Origin: Stereum hirsutum FP-91666 SS1
Taxonomy: Eukaryota; Basidiomycota; Agaricomycetes; Russulales; Stereaceae
Reading direction: 5' to 3'
Length of the DNA stretch: 64,000 bases
NCBI RefSeq assembly: GCF_000264905.1
Contig: NW_006763134.1
Span: 2,171,921-2,235,920, forward strand
The notes below the pieces were generated by a model that saw nothing but the letters and a program-made list of their open reading frames with translations, searched no databases and was not told the DNA's origin. Every line of letters starts with the position of its first letter. Position 1 is the first letter of the stretch. The position numbers were made by a program, and so were the translations under genes. This document shows positions 8,854-22,300 of the stretch, piece by piece.

Positions 8854-11800
8854 ATGCGGCCTTCTCTTGCTCCGTACGCGTCTGCGCTCGCTGTCTTGAA
8901 TGTGCTCCTTTCGTTCGAGGACGCCTCCGCTAGTCAGGTTCAGGTTGATCTTTCCTCGTATTTGAATAACAAGGCTGCTGCACTCGATGGTTATATGGCT
9001 AGTTTCGATGGTCATAATGATTCTTATCCCGCTGAGTATCTCCCAACTGGTTTCATCGTCGACGCGTCCATAAACGTATGGCCTTTTCCTCCTCTCTTCT
9101 CGCAGAAATCAAAACTTCGTTCCTCGAACTGACTCCTACTCTCGGAATAGTATACCCTCCCGGACTTCACCGCTCCGAACCTAACGACCTTCGACAACGT
9201 GAACTGCTCAGCACAGACCATTCCCGTCCCGCCAGGAAAATATCACTCCTTCAACTGGCTCGGCGCGACGGACGGGGGTGCAACCATCAATGGGCAGTTC
9301 TATGCGATTTATGAGGACGGGACGAATGAAACGTTAGGGTTCGTGGTGGCGCCGTGGTGGCTTGCGAACCCGTCAGATGGGCCCGTTAGTGCGCCGTATT
9401 TGAATGAGGGATTGAGTAACGGGACGACTTACAAGAATTGTGAGTTTGGGTTTTCGGCTATCTGACTGATTACGTTGAGGGGGTGAGTGAGGACGTTGTT
9501 GACGGGTATTGGGATTCGGTGTAGATAATGCTACGAGGATGTTCAGCTTTCAACATCATTTGGACAATGCGAAGACGCTTACAAGCATTATACTCGCGAA
9601 GTAAGTCTCGACGTGACTTGGTTCCGCTTTCTTGGCTCTTTCTGATGTTGATACTTTTGGTTTTCTGCCTCCAGCGAGACTGGTTCGTCCGAGACAACGG
9701 GGGTCATCAGCATCCATATGTTCTCCATGACGCTCGTCGCAGTGGATACAGATGCGACCACAGAATGTGGACCGGTGTTGAACGTCCAGAACGTCCGGAG
9801 TACTACAAAGTGAGATTTCTCATTGTCCGTCCATCCCTTTTACTATGAACTAACAACGAGTGCCAGGTTTCGCACCCTCAACGAGACACAGGTCCAGCTC
9901 ATGGAGATCACCCTGAACAACTTCGCTCCATCCACAGCCGACCCATCTTCCTGGATCACCAAACCCACAACCTTCACACTCTCCTCGTCCTCCATTCGGA
10001 CTGTCCTACCGGGAACAGTGCAGCGTCTCCGTGGTGGCGACCAAGTCCGCGTCATTGTTGGGGTGTTGAACACAAATAATGTCACGGCCGGGACTCTGGT
10101 CGATGATGTCGTGGTTCTTGTGGATGGAAAGCAGGTCGGTGGAAAGTGGAGCGTTACTGCAGGAATTCCGGATTATGTGGAGGGTGACGAGAGTTTGATG
10201 ACGCATGAGAGCCCGGAATGGTTTGATGGAGCGAAGGTCAGTTCCTGCTACATCCCACATGAGCGGCTCCGTCTGACTGCCTTGCTTTCCAGTTCGGCCT
10301 CTTCGTCCACTGGGGTAAAATTTCCTGCTTTTTCTGTCCATTCCTTTTCCTCTTCGTTGCTCACGACTTCTTGTGGCGACGTGATTAGGTATATACTCGG
10401 TCCCATCGTGGACCGTCTCCGGCACGCAATACGCCGAGTGGTACTGGTACTGGCAACACAACCCGGCTAACTCATCCTCCGCGGTGTGGACGCACCATAA
10501 GGAAGTCTATGGCGAGGACTTCTTATACGATGATTTCTTCCCGAATTTTACGGCGAGCGCGTTTGATGCGAAGGAGTTTGTGAAGTTTGTGGCGGATATC
10601 GGGGCGAAATATTATGTGAGTCGGGTTTTGGACTTTCAGATGTGGGACAAGAACGAAGATGGGTCAATTTCCTGATGCATGTGCTGACGTTGGTGATGAT
10701 GCTCTAGGTTTTGACTACGAAGCATCACGATGGGTTCGCGCTGTTCGATACCGGGAATTCGTCAAATCGCAATTCACTCAACTACGGCCCCCAGTCAGTA
10801 TCTATTTTACCTTCCATGACATCAGTAACGCTGACATACGGTATATCGCAGACGTGATCTCGTGGCCGAGATCGTCGCTGCAGCCAAAGAAACCCAACCT
10901 CAACTACACAATGGGGTCAGTTTTCCTGCCACCAGTCACAAGCCCACCATCAGCCTCTGCTCTCCTCTCTATTCGTCCGGTCTAAATCTGGTTTTCAAAC
11001 ATTTCCCAGCTTTACTTCTCCCTACCAGAATGGTTTAATCCGTCGTTCGCGAAGTATGGACACGCGGATGCGGGAGATGACTTGTATCATCGACGGTCGA
11101 CTGTTCCTGGGACAGTGAGTGCTAATGCGTCCTGCTGCGACCTTCATGTCTGAGGATAGACGGTGACTTTTTGGTGTATAGCCTGGATACGACATCCTTC
11201 AGCGCACAGGATGGGCCGGTGGACTCGCTCAGTACGCTTCTTCACCCCCTTTTCCTTCCCCACCGGCGCCTAAAGTTTTTGTTCCTTCTTGGCTGTGTCC
11301 GCCCCTACAGCAACGCATACAACTGGTCCGCTCCACTAGAACTATACACTGGCTACGTCGAAGTCGACGACTTCCTCGTCGATATCATGAAGCCGCAAAT
11401 GGAGGCGTTGTTCTATAATTATGATGCGGATATCCTATGGTGCGATGTTGGTGGCCCGACGATATTCCAGGAAATTGGTGCGTCCTCTGCGTTATTCCAT
11501 TCAGGAGCAGTAACTCTGACGTTGTTACCGGTTCTGTTTGTGACAACGACGTCGTTGTAGCTCCTGCGTGGTTCAACACTGCGAAGGAGGCAGGAAGGCA
11601 GGTGACTTATAATGCGCGGTGCGGGGCAAATTATTCGGACTTCGATGTACGTGCCATTTCTATGTTGTGATTAGACCGGGTTCTTACTGTATTGACGCCG
11701 ACAGAACCCTGAATACTCGTCCACGAACTCGCTCAGTACGTTCATCCATCACCTATCCTTTTCTGCCGTCTACTGCTCATCGTTGATCCTGATCCTCACG

Positions 11801-12675
11801 CAACAGAGCTGCGCAAGTGGGAATCCGTGAGTCCTCACTATATCCGATGACTCCTTTGAAAGAGTATTCAAACTGATGACCTTAATCGGACCAAATAGAG
11901 CGAAGGTTCTGACCCGTACTCTTATGGCTTCAACCAAGATACTCCATGGTCAAATTACCAGAACTCTAGCTACATCCTTCACTCGCTCATCGACATTGTC
12001 TCGAAAAATGGGAATTACTTGATCGATATCGGTCCGATGGCGAACGGTACGTTCTATCCTTATTTTTTTACTACGAGTTTTAGTACCTGATCGATCAATG
12101 AACCTGTGGACGAGTAGGGACGATCGTAGAGCCTTCGGTGACTTCCTTACTTGAAGTTGGCCAGTGGTTGCAGATTGCGTGAGTTACACCAGAAACATAG
12201 CTTTTGTACATCATTCGTGCTGATGAAAGGGGGTCGACATGTTCAGAGGCGACGCGATCTACGATACGCAATATTGGTTTGTTGCTGCGGAAGATGATGC
12301 GTCTGACCTGCGTTTCGTACGTTTATCTTTCCTTCATATTATCTTTTCGCTCACTTCCTTGCATTTGCATTTACCGATTCGCAGACTACCAAATCTGATG
12401 CCTTTTACATCATCTCTCTCGAATACCCTACCAACGGGACAATTCGAACTTCCCTCCCACTTCCCGTCAAGAACGGCGACATCGTCACTTTCCTCGGAAA
12501 TACGACCACGACCACGACTTCCTCCAACTCGACTACCATCACTGGGCGTGGAGAGGAAAAGGCAGGAGTGGAATGGCACTGGACAGACGAGGGCGTGTTT
12601 GAGCTGTTCGTGGATGAGGAGGCGTTGAAGAAGGTTGCGAATGCGTGGGCTTTCAAGATTGAGTATAAATGGTGA
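8854..12675 (+). CDS. Secreted alpha-L-fucosidase, glycoside hydrolase family 29
   Basis: Hydrolyses terminal alpha-L-fucose; a signal peptide (about residues 1-24, ending near ASA-SQ) indicates secretion. Nineteen exons fit: 8854-9075, 9151-9439, 9525-9600, 9675-9809, 9867-10236, 10293-10314, 10389-10615, 10708-10793, 10852-10915, 11010-11114, 11182-11231, 11311-11477, 11561-11646, 11705-11735, 11807-11826, 11899-12046, 12118-12178, 12247-12316 and 12385-12675. They total 2520 nt, or 839 residues. GH29 motifs appear in order: FGLFVHWG, WYWYWQHN, TTKHHDGFALF, YFSLPEWFNP, and ADILWCDVGGP, where the Asp after W-C is at the place of the family nucleophile. SKNGNYLLDIGPMANG follows. The N-terminal 350 residues and C-terminal 130 are beta-rich and sequon-rich. 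The frame is intact throughout. Confidence 0.92.
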
Positions 12676-13609
12676 TGCTGATCGCAGTGCTGGCGTGGTT
12701 TCATTTGGTGTTCCGGTCTTGAAGGTCTCATTGGAAAAAATACAGCGCATCTGTGGATGTTATTGAGGTGTGCTCCGCGTTTGCCGAGTGGCATACGACA
12801 CGATATGCAGGCGCTGTCTGCCGTACATTTTTTCCCGAGAGACGCATTCCCTTGTTCGTAAGTAAGCGAGGTGTACTCCAGACGTGGGTGTACTATCTAC
12901 GTGCCATGAATTCATCAAGCCGGCTGTGGCACAATGACAAAAAATACCTTCTAATACTTAAGTTACTTACACATGGCTTGTGGATCGCTCTACTCGAGCC
13001 TCTAGATTCATCTTGAGTACCATGTCTTACGAAATAAAATCGCCTTAGCTATGCGCGTCTCTCAACTACCCCTACTGTAACGACATACTGACTTGGACTT
13101 GACATTGGACAAGGCCCTTCAAGCGGTCGCCATATTCCGGGGCCGAGGATCCTTATGAACCGCGCTGTTTGCGCGTCCTCCTGACAGTGTGATGACCGTG
13201 ACCTCTCACGACCTCTCGCTTACCACCCTGCGAAACAACTTGGACCCAAGCCAACATATTTTCTCGTATGCCCCCTCATAATTGACGATCGAGCATCGAA
13301 CAACGTTCTTTTCGCTGTCGGAAAACTTTTTAGCCCTTCTTGGTACTAGGTAACTTCACAATGCTCGATCAACAATGCATACCAGTTTCTGAGTCATCGG
13401 TCAATTTCGTAGGCTACGGCATTGCCTGATTTCACTACTGGTATCATTTACTCAAGGCAGCCACGGTACAAACTACCTGACAGTACGTCCTAACGTTTTT
13501 GTACCATACATATGAGTACAGTCAGAGTCATCTCACTCACTGTTACCGCTGTCACCTCTCATACCTCAGTTCTCCCCAGCAGTCTTTGCTGCCACGCAAG
13601 TTGCGCACG
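12676..13609. other. Intergenic, no gene seen
   Basis: The stretch is AT-richer than the flanking genes. It holds the 3' flank of the fucosidase and the promoter of the rhodanese-domain gene. No repeat or RNA gene was recognised. Confidence 0.45.
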
Positions 13610-15202
13610 ATGGACCTCCAATTTTACCACCATGAGACTCTATGCGATGACGAGCCACAAGATTTTTTATTTGATTCTGACCTATCCGACGAAGAGACAC
13701 AGGGAGTTTCTTATTTTGCCACCCATTCGTCATCGCTAGGCTCGTCCACCGTATTGCGCCACCAAGTACCACCCATCCTGCTGCATCCCCCAGTATCTGT
13801 CACGTCTCAAAGCTTTCGCTCACGATATCATGCACCCGGATCTTCCGACCATATCTCGTCGCGCATCAACATACTCTACCCAGCAGCATCGTTTCCTTCG
13901 TATACTCCCGCCACACTTCAGCCCCTACTTTCAGATCCCAACACGTTGATTCTTGACCTCCGGCCACCCGAAGCACACTTCAAGTCTCGTTTACCGGATG
14001 CGCTATCTCTCTCCGTTCCCTCTTCGGCTCTCATGCGCCTCCACTTCTCCACTGCCCAACTTGCAGCGAGGACTCTTACAACAAAAGCCCGCGACAAGTT
14101 CTCACAATGGCGCTCTGCCCACCGCATCCTCGTATACGATATTGACTCCTCTAACTTACAAGAGGATAGCAACATCCTCAGCCTTCTTCGCACGTTTCGT
14201 GCTGAAAACGCACTGTCTTTGACCCACCGTTCTCGATCACCACATCCGCACGCCAGGATCGCAGAACGCGAGCTCGCTTGGCTCAAGGGTGGTTTCGAGG
14301 CGGTTTGGCGGGAATGCCGCGACATTGTCGATATAGAGCCTTTACCGCCTTTACCAATGACGGATCGTCGAGCGGTCGATTATTACGAGATGCCTGACCC
14401 GGTAAGCTCTGCCATCGAGTCGTGAGTCCTCTGTGGATACCTCAATCAAGACTGCCACTGATGGTAATGCTTACCAAGTTGGCATAAGCTTACGAGCCAT
14501 AGCCGTGGCGACCTTCAAGGCGCCGTCAACCTTCTCAGAGATGTCTTGCCTCCTTCAGAGGATCGGGATATGAGCTTGACACATCATGCGACGTCCCATA
14601 TCAAGTATTTGGAGACGACAATGAAGTCGTTGGAAATGAAACTTCAGCGGGTTGAGAGTGAGATGGAACAGTTGCAAGCGTTAGTGCTTTTCATTTGTTA
14701 GGGCGCACGATGATGTTAATCACCCCCATTAGTGAGCACGACATTCCCGAGCCTCACAGAACGACTGTTCCTCTCCGTCAGGCCGCATCCGCTGCCGGTG
14801 AGATGCAGAAGGCTAAGCGGCCGTCCATGTCAGCCTTCCGCATTGATTTTGGGTTTCATTTCGTCTAATTCCACATCATGCGTACTTCAGGTCTATGGAG
14901 ACTTCTGGCTTATTAGTAGCTGGCGCTGAGTTACTATACGAAGTTCTGCCTGGAGCCCCCCAAGGACGGTGAGCTTCCCAGCATCTCGATCTCACTGACG
15001 ACCGAAGTCACTGAGAGACCCAAGTACCCTTTATGTGAGCTATGGCGAAGTTGCAGAACAATACAGGCGTCTGCAGGCGGCGCTGCCTTATTCCGACCAG
15101 AGAGAGGATCCGGTCTCCGTGCTAATACGTGCGATGGACTATGTGAAGGACCTCAAGATGGCAAGCCCTCATTTACAGGCCAAGATTGAGAAAGTTGAGT
15201 GA
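13610..15202 (+). CDS. Rhodanese-like domain protein without catalytic cysteine
   Basis: Five exons (13610-14421, 14503-14679, 14733-14852, 14891-14968 and 15016-15202) give 457 residues. The first in-frame ATG was taken as start. Residues about 90-240 look like the rhodanese fold used as a non-catalytic module in MAP-kinase phosphatases. A strand LILDLRP is followed by the A-H-F-x-x-x-L-P-A-x-x-L turn, then RILVYDID, and it ends WLKGGFEAVW. The loop after VYD has DIDSS rather than a cysteine, so sulfurtransferase or phosphatase activity is not expected. The C-terminal half has a coiled-coil-like stretch (KYLETTMKSLEMKLQRVESE). The third intron uses GTTTCA, a weak donor, chosen because it keeps the frame. 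A regulatory or scaffold role is an inference. Confidence 0.65.
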
Positions 15203-15286
15203 AATAGATCAATGGAAATCGTCCGTTCAATAATTTTCTTTTTATTAAACGTATCGTTTACGCAAAGTTGCTATAGATTCAACCAG

Positions 15287-18003
15287 ATGCTCAATCTTGT
15301 CGCCACAAATGAAGACGAAGTTCGAGACATGTGTTCATTTGTGTTATATTGGCCACAAATCGAAAAGAAATCATCCAATGGGTTTGTTTCTGCATTCACT
15401 CCTTTCTTGTTAACGCGTTGAATTCTTACCACCTCATATTCGATTATAGGACCGTGGATTGGCCTTCCTCCGAATCCGCTTTCCTGCAGGGCCACGATGC
15501 GGACGTACTGAGGAGCTCACTCTCAGATGGAGGTGTCGTCGTTTCTGTCTTTCATCCCACCCGCGCCGCCCAGTGGATCGCCTCCAATTACGACCACTTT
15601 CTTGTCGCATGCGGTCGGAGCAAAGGCCTTGTTCCCATGCCCTTCATGCTTTCTCCCTATACGGAGGGCTTTGCAGTATTCGCATCGTCTACGAATCGTT
15701 TGGCCGCGAAAGTGGCGCAATGTTTAGCTAACGAGTCGGGACTCCCTGTGATGGTCAGGTCGGACATTAGCATCGATATCTTAACCTCAAACCTCTTGTA
15801 AGTCCGATCTCATTCTATCTCATTCGCAACGCTCGCCACAATTGTCCGATTTCTATGTCAGCTCCACAAGTCCAAGCTCCGGCCATAACAGTAATGATAT
15901 TGGATGTGATGCTGGTCATGATGGGAAGGGTCAGCCAGATGGTAGTGAAGGGCAAGGGAAGGCGAAAGAGAAGGTGAGAGGGAGAGCGAAGGGAAGAGGG
16001 AAGGGGGCAAGGAAGGGGGGAGGAAACGGGAACGCGAATGGGAACGGGAATGGAAAAGGGAAAGGGAACGGGAAAAACGCAGATGATCGGCTCGGAGGAG
16101 ACGAGAGCCATGGAGGCGGCGGTGATGGCCCAGGCCGTCGTGGTGGTGGTGGTGGTGGTGGTGGTGGTGGTGGTGGTGGTCCAGGAGGTAGTGGTCCGGG
16201 AGGCGGTGGTGATCCGGGAGGTGGTGGTAATGGAGCTGGCTTCCCCACGAACAATGGATTGCGTTGGCCCGCGGACTCAGACACACATCAAGTGGCCATC
16301 ACACTTCCGTTCGACGCAGAGGATCGTAGGGAATCGATAAAAGTCTACTACTCCTTCTATGTGTGTTCTATGCCTCCAGGACTGTTGTTCCCCTACATCA
16401 TTGATCACTGATGAAATCCTTGTAGTTCTCTAGCCCTGATGGGCGTACCTTTAATGCGCATATCGAAAACTTCAATATACGGACTAGGGAGAGTGACGCA
16501 CAACTAGATCGATCATACGGGGAGCTTGGGATTGTGGGCCCAAAGAACGCCTTTTATACGGCGTGGTTGTGAGTACATTTCGGCCCTGCTCTTTGATGTG
16601 TCCTGACAGGTTACAAAGTCATGAGAATGATCACGGCCCGCCACCTGTTCAAATCAAGAAGACAGAAGGACACGGACGGTCAAAAACAGGTTCGCTCTCT
16701 GCAGGTGTATCAAGCGGTAATGCGGCTGTTACCGGGACACTTTCCGTCACGTCTACGGGTCAGAACACCACCGAGCAACAAGAGATGCAGGTTAGTAATA
16801 TTTCTCTCGCTCAGTGACACACGTGGACTCAACCAGCGACAGAAGGGTTGCGACGTAATTATGAATGATTTCGATGTCGAATCTTTTGCGGTCACGTACT
16901 CCCGGAGGCCTGATTACATGACAAAAGCTGGACTGGATGTCTCGTTCGGTATGGAGGTCAGGACAAGTTCATCGAAAACTCGAGTGAGTACTCCAGATGC
17001 GACCATAAAACTTCTGCTCACGCACTGTCTCGTTGCTCCCGTCCGCGACAGCCTCTTCCACTGTCGTTTGTCTTCAGAAATCAGTTGAACTTCATCATGG
17101 CCACCGGTGATGCGCGTGTTCCTAAATGCGGAGTCGTGGTTCTTCTCTCTGTGAGACTTTGAATTCGTATCTGAGGTGCATTTACTCATCCAGGCCGTCG
17201 TGACAGCATTATTTTGCGGATATCCGAGAGCCCGAACCCATAATCATACAAGAGACGTCTGAGCTTGACCCAAGTCGAGAGTCTTCAACGCCAATCAGCT
17301 CGCGCTCTTCGGACGGTGAGTCCTCACTATATTTTGTCCCGTACCTACTCACCATTGCTAAACTGCTGCTCAGGGGCTCGTCAGGATGCCGCAGCATTTG
17401 CATTATTCGCCGGCAGGAAGGAACATAATAAGTCAACTTCGATCTTTGACTCTGTTTTCAAGAAGGCCACAAATACTACACAACCGATTCAGCCTCACCC
17501 TATGGACCTAAATAGTGGTAAGTCGTTCACTATTTGCAGAGAACATTTCGGCACTCAGGCTCCTGAACGTTGCTGCCCTCTATCCAGCGCAACCAGTATC
17601 TTCCAACTCTTCTGCCATCTCGTCTAGGTACGGAAAACATTGGGAGCGTAAAAAGGTACCGATTGACTTTCATCTTCACGAGCTGCTCGCTCGTGGATGG
17701 GATCACGTGAACAAACGGTGGATCAATCCTCTGTGGCCCAAACTCTGCGAGCATCTCCATGCGTTTGACAGCAGTACTCCCCCCTGCCATTCCAAGGGGA
17801 ATAATCGTGGAAAGGAGCCTGCCTATACTCTCGTCCTGAAACACAAGTTGGGTCACCTCGAGCCTTTGAGCTCTGAGGGCCCGACTCGGACCACTGGCAG
17901 TGACAAGTCCCCTGAAACTCTATCTAACGTCGTTACTGCTAGTTCATCTGACTTAGACTCTGATCGTGAAAACGTACTGGTGCCTCATTTTATGGAGCAG
18001 TAG
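15287..18003 (+). CDS. Gly-rich protein of unknown function (about 729 aa)
   Basis: Ten exons fit in one frame: 15287-15381, 15450-15797, 15862-16360, 16426-16568, 16610-16790, 16843-16983, 17085-17150, 17207-17315, 17374-17517 and 17540-18003. They total 2190 nt. I do not recognise a named domain. The N-terminal 150 residues are globular, with the motif GGVVVSVFHPTRAAQWI. The middle is a highly basic then Gly-rich linker: a lysine/arginine/glycine tract, then a GGT microsatellite coding poly-Gly. The part after it has alternating hydrophobic strands (QVAITLPFD, FDVESFAVTYSRRPDYM). The C-terminus is Ser-rich and contains HELLARGWDHVNKRWINPLW. The start is 84 nt after the stop of the preceding gene; an upstream ATG at 15212 is possible. 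Similar linker architectures occur in Agaricomycete hypothetical proteins. Confidence 0.6.
16141..16180. repeat. GGT trinucleotide microsatellite in coding sequence
   Basis: About 13 uninterrupted TGG/GGT units encode a poly-glycine run inside the Gly-rich protein. In-frame length variation is to be expected. Confidence 0.95.
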
Positions 18004-19379
18004 TTTCTTTCCAGTGCGTTATCGCTGTCGTACTGTTTCATGTTTTCGAGCTGTCAGTGTTTTCTTGTTGCGTCTTACATGCTTTGATTCCTACCTGCTC
18101 TTCTTTCCCAACGTGGATGCTCCCTTTATGATGTATATTTTACATGGCCAACACTACATTTTGTATCTTTGTACAATAAGTTACGACTCTAACGAATGGA
18201 ATTGAGGAATGATGTGGACTGAGTTTCGATTTAGGTACTTACTGGCTCACTTTCAGACTGGTCATGTCGATAGCGTGGATCCGCGATGGCGATGGTGGTC
18301 TTGTGTAACTTTGAATCATTGACGTTGTCCATGCGTAGGTTGAAGTCGACGAATAAAAGCTCCAGTTAGATACTGAATTTGAAGATTCTGAATTGACCCA
18401 TGTTCTGGTGAGACATTGGGTGGCGTGCAGACACACAATTCCCACGCACCGATCGTGGCCCTTCACCACTTCTTCCGAATCACCAGAGCCGTCAACTCTT
18501 CGCCAATCTTGACAGTCACACCAAATCCAAACCACTCGAAAAACGATGATTGATCAAAGGCTCATCTCATTACACTACACAGACAGAGACGACGCAGACA
18601 AGACGCAGACAAGTCAAAAACTATATACAGCAATAAAAAGCAAGGCCCCAAGCAAGCAACCAGAAAGCAGGTTGAACCAGAAAAAAGACAGTCGCAGACC
18701 GACATTGTTCCGAGAAGAAAAAAAAGCTATGGTACGATTGAACGTGAATACCGAGAATCGACAACACTACTGGCACAAGAGTCACACAAGGAGAAAGAAG
18801 AAAGGGAAAGGGGTTGGGTATTACTAAGAGCGTCATAAACAATCCGAGCCGTAGTAAAAGTTGTGGGGGTAGTAGGCTACAGGAGGACCGAAGGCGAGAC
18901 ACGGACAGGTCGATGCCAAGAGGCACGACACGATAAATATTGCTACATTGTGGTGGGAGACCGAAACGAAGCCCGAGACCAGAGGAGGCACGACGAACAA
19001 CGGTAGGGTAAAGAAGTGGAAGGTGGCACAACAATAGAGAGAAGCAGTGGAGTTAGGGGAGTGAGACGAGCGATTAAAAAAACGACTCGGAAAACAGAGC
19101 AGAGCAGAGCAAGATAAGTATATAGGCTACAGTTGATCCCATACCGGAATAGGATTGAATACGATGGCTTGTGCGGTGTGCAGTCGTTGTGTTATTGTCA
19201 TAGTGTTCAAAGCGCCCGACCCGGCATGAATGAATAGATGAGTGAGGTAGGGTATAGCGGAACCAATCCGAACCGATCCACGAGCAAGCAAACGCTGAAA
19301 GAAACCAAGAGACAGAGAAAGTTCAACCAGCCAACCTACCACGCCACCAGCCTCAAACGCCGCCCACCCATCCCTCTCA
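18004..19379. other. Intergenic between convergent genes
   Basis: The Gly-rich gene and the HMG-box gene converge here. The right half (about 18590-19130) is purine-rich on the plus strand and is probably the long 3' UTR of the HMG gene. No further gene is supported. Confidence 0.45.
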
Positions 19380-22300
19380 TCAATACTCATGCCCATACTC
19401 GAACCCGCTCCCGTCAGCATGAACGTAAGCAGAGGACATATCGAGCGAGACCGTCGTGTCGTAGCCCACCATGCTCTGGCCCTGGCCCTGACTCTGCTCG
19501 TACGCCGGATCGTATCCTGATTGCGTTTGTGACCCGTCGTACCCAGTCTGCTCGTACCCAGACTGTGCCCCCGAAGCATCATACGCGCCAGGCTGCGATA
19601 CCGCCCCAAGCCCGACCACGCCTTCAGGCCCGGCACCGCTCTGAACAGCGTACTCGTAAGCCTGCTGATGCTCCTGAACCTGGGACTGAGTATGAACCTG
19701 GATTTGTTGATCATAGCTCAGGCTGGAGGGCGCCTGTTGCTGATACCCAAACGACGCAGCCTCATGATTGACAGGCGAGATCGAGACGCCTCCCGTCCCG
19801 TCTGGCGCGTTGATGGCACCGGTCTCGTTCGAGCTTCCTGTCATCGTCATGACCGAGGTCCCCGCTGAAGTAGTGTTATCGGCGGAGACGGGTACGGTTT
19901 GAGAGGGAGAAGCCTGGGTGGCGTTGGACATCCCATAATCAGAATAACTCCGCAATGCATGCGAATACGCGTTCATCGCGTCTTCACCTCCACCCATCCC
20001 GCCACCGCCACCGACACTAACGCCATCCATACCGCCACCCATCCCACCGGCGAACTGCTGCGCTATCGCATGCATGGGCGAGAATCCCTGGCCATCAGCA
20101 AAATACGTGTCCTGACCCATCGGCGAACCAGCATAGCCGTACATCTCCTCTGTGAGCGTCAGGGACTCGTCGAACGTGGCCGAAGGGTCGTGGTCCCCGG
20201 CTTGTCCATGCGCTTTCACGCTCGGGTCGACGAGCCTCTGAGGTTGTGGTGCGAATAACGGTACACCGTTCGCGGCCAGCGGTCCGTTGGTGGGTGCGAC
20301 GGGTAGTGAAACTGTGGACGAATCGGGAGAGCCAGAGTAGGTCGAGGGTGGAACAGATTGAGAGGCGACGCTTTCGGGGTATGCGAGTCCGTTGTCGTTC
20401 TCGTTGTAACCGATCTGACCGGCGAAACCGGATTGGTCGGGGTTCCAGCCGTTATAGGGATCTTCGGAGACGGCGGAGGTGGGGTAGTTGGTGAGGCCTT
20501 GCGAGAGGTTCAGTGGATCTTGAGTGTGAGTGTCGAATGTGTCGAGTGGGGAGATGGCGATGTCGTGAGGCGATTGGTGTGCTGGTGCATTATGCGCGAA
20601 GGGGTTGTACTGTCACAAGAAGAGAAAGATTTAGCGGGCGATTTTCGACAGAATAATGATGGAGGGCGAAAACGGAAAAAGAACGTACAAATCCTTCTGA
20701 ATCCTGCGCCTGCCCCTGTGACTGTTGGCCGCCACCGAACGCATTGCCCTCCAAGAAGTCTTGATTAAATAACGACGTATTCGTCTCCTCCGGCGCCCAC
20801 TGGTTCTGCATTTGGTACTGACTCGGGCCATACTGGTTCATCGCAACCATACCCATACCCACTCCGGTACGGAAGCCATTGTTAAAGCCCGGAGAACCGA
20901 ACCCAGAAGGAGAACCATAGCCCTGTCCAAAGCCCTGCCCGAATCCGAACCCTTGGCTGAAGCCAAATCCGCCAGAGGACGAAGAATATCCAGGTCCGGA
21001 CCCTGGTCCAGCAGTGGACGGACGACGGGGCAGGTTCACCCAGGGATCGTGCTGAATGCTCATGCGATGGTAGTTGAAGGAGTAGTCAGAGTTGTTGAGA
21101 GTGAAGTTCGGACCCGGGAGCGCGATGTTCGCAGTAGATGGGCGACGCATGTACACATCGGGAATGCCCAAGTGGGCGTTGCCGTTCGTTTGTGACTGTG
21201 ACTGTGAAGGTGCGAAGGACATGGCATAATCGGAAACGGGAGCAAACGACGCGGAAGCAGAATTCGAGTTCGAGGAAGTGGCGGCAGGCATGGGGTGGTG
21301 CAAGTGGACGGCCGGAAGATCGATGCCTCCGCCGACGTGATTCGGCGGAAGCGGAAGAGGAACGGACGAAGACCGACGCGGCGGCGCCCTCTCCCTGTCG
21401 CCCTCTCTCGTCCTCCCCCGACTCTCAGCATCCCTCGCCCTCCCACGCTCCCTGCCCCTTCTACTCGAAGGCGTAGTCGACCTCGCGGCCTGTCTCAGAC
21501 CCGCCTCCGCCGCGACAGCAGCCAGAGCCTCGCCCTTGATGCCTTGAATGAGCAAACTCGTGATCTGATCCGCACGTTCGCGTTCTTCCTCTTGGACAGA
21601 AGAGCGCGGACGGGGTGGTTTCTCCTTTTCGGCCGGCGATGATTTGCCTCCGTTGCCGGAGCCGGTGCCGTGGTTGTTGTTGTTGGCGGTCGAGGAAGAA
21701 CTGTCGGCGTTAGCGTTAGCGTTGGCATTGGCGTTGGCGTTGTTTGTTTTCGAGTGGTTAGGGCGGTAGACGTAGCCTGGGTATTTCTTCGCGTGTTCGG
21801 CCTTTTCGTGTTCCGCTTTGACCTTCCACGGCGCTTTTTGGTCTTCGGGGAGCGCGTGCCAGCATTGCGCTGTAAATCCAGCATGACCCAGTCGATCGAA
21901 GAGATCAGGACCAATCGGACTAGACTAAACGAAAGTAAACAACTCACAAACGATCCTGGAAAGCGTATCTTGGCTTGTCTGTATCCCATCAGGCACATGC
22001 TTCCTCCGGATGAAATCCGACCTGAAGAGCATAAACGCATTCGCCGGCCTCGGAATATAATCCGGATCGTTCTTGTTCTTCCCTCGTCGCTTCTTCGCCG
22101 CGGGAGGAGGGTCATCAGCTACGACAGGGAATAGATGGCCTGGTGTGGGCTCTGTGGGAAGGGGAGGGAGCTCGGGAGGGCTGGGGTCTGTGTATGTAGA
22201 GGGCGTGACGTTCTCTGCGAAGGTGAATGTTGTGGCCGCCGGTGCCGAAGAGAAGACGTTGATGGTTCGTGACTTGGTGGTATCTTTGGCATTCTTCTTG

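Noticed and set aside
13499..13609. Upstream extension of the rhodanese-domain protein
   Set aside because: The extension has no ATG; the first in-frame ATG is at 13610.
15931..16340. Long Pro-, His- and Val-rich frames on both strands over the Gly-rich linker
   Set aside because: They are shadows of the GGT microsatellite and basic tract; the Gly frame joins neighbouring exons and the others do not.
19127..19714. Minus-strand Arg-rich frame overlapping the end of the HMG gene
   Set aside because: It is a frame shadow of the Tyr/Gln-rich C-terminal exon, which ends in frame at 19380.
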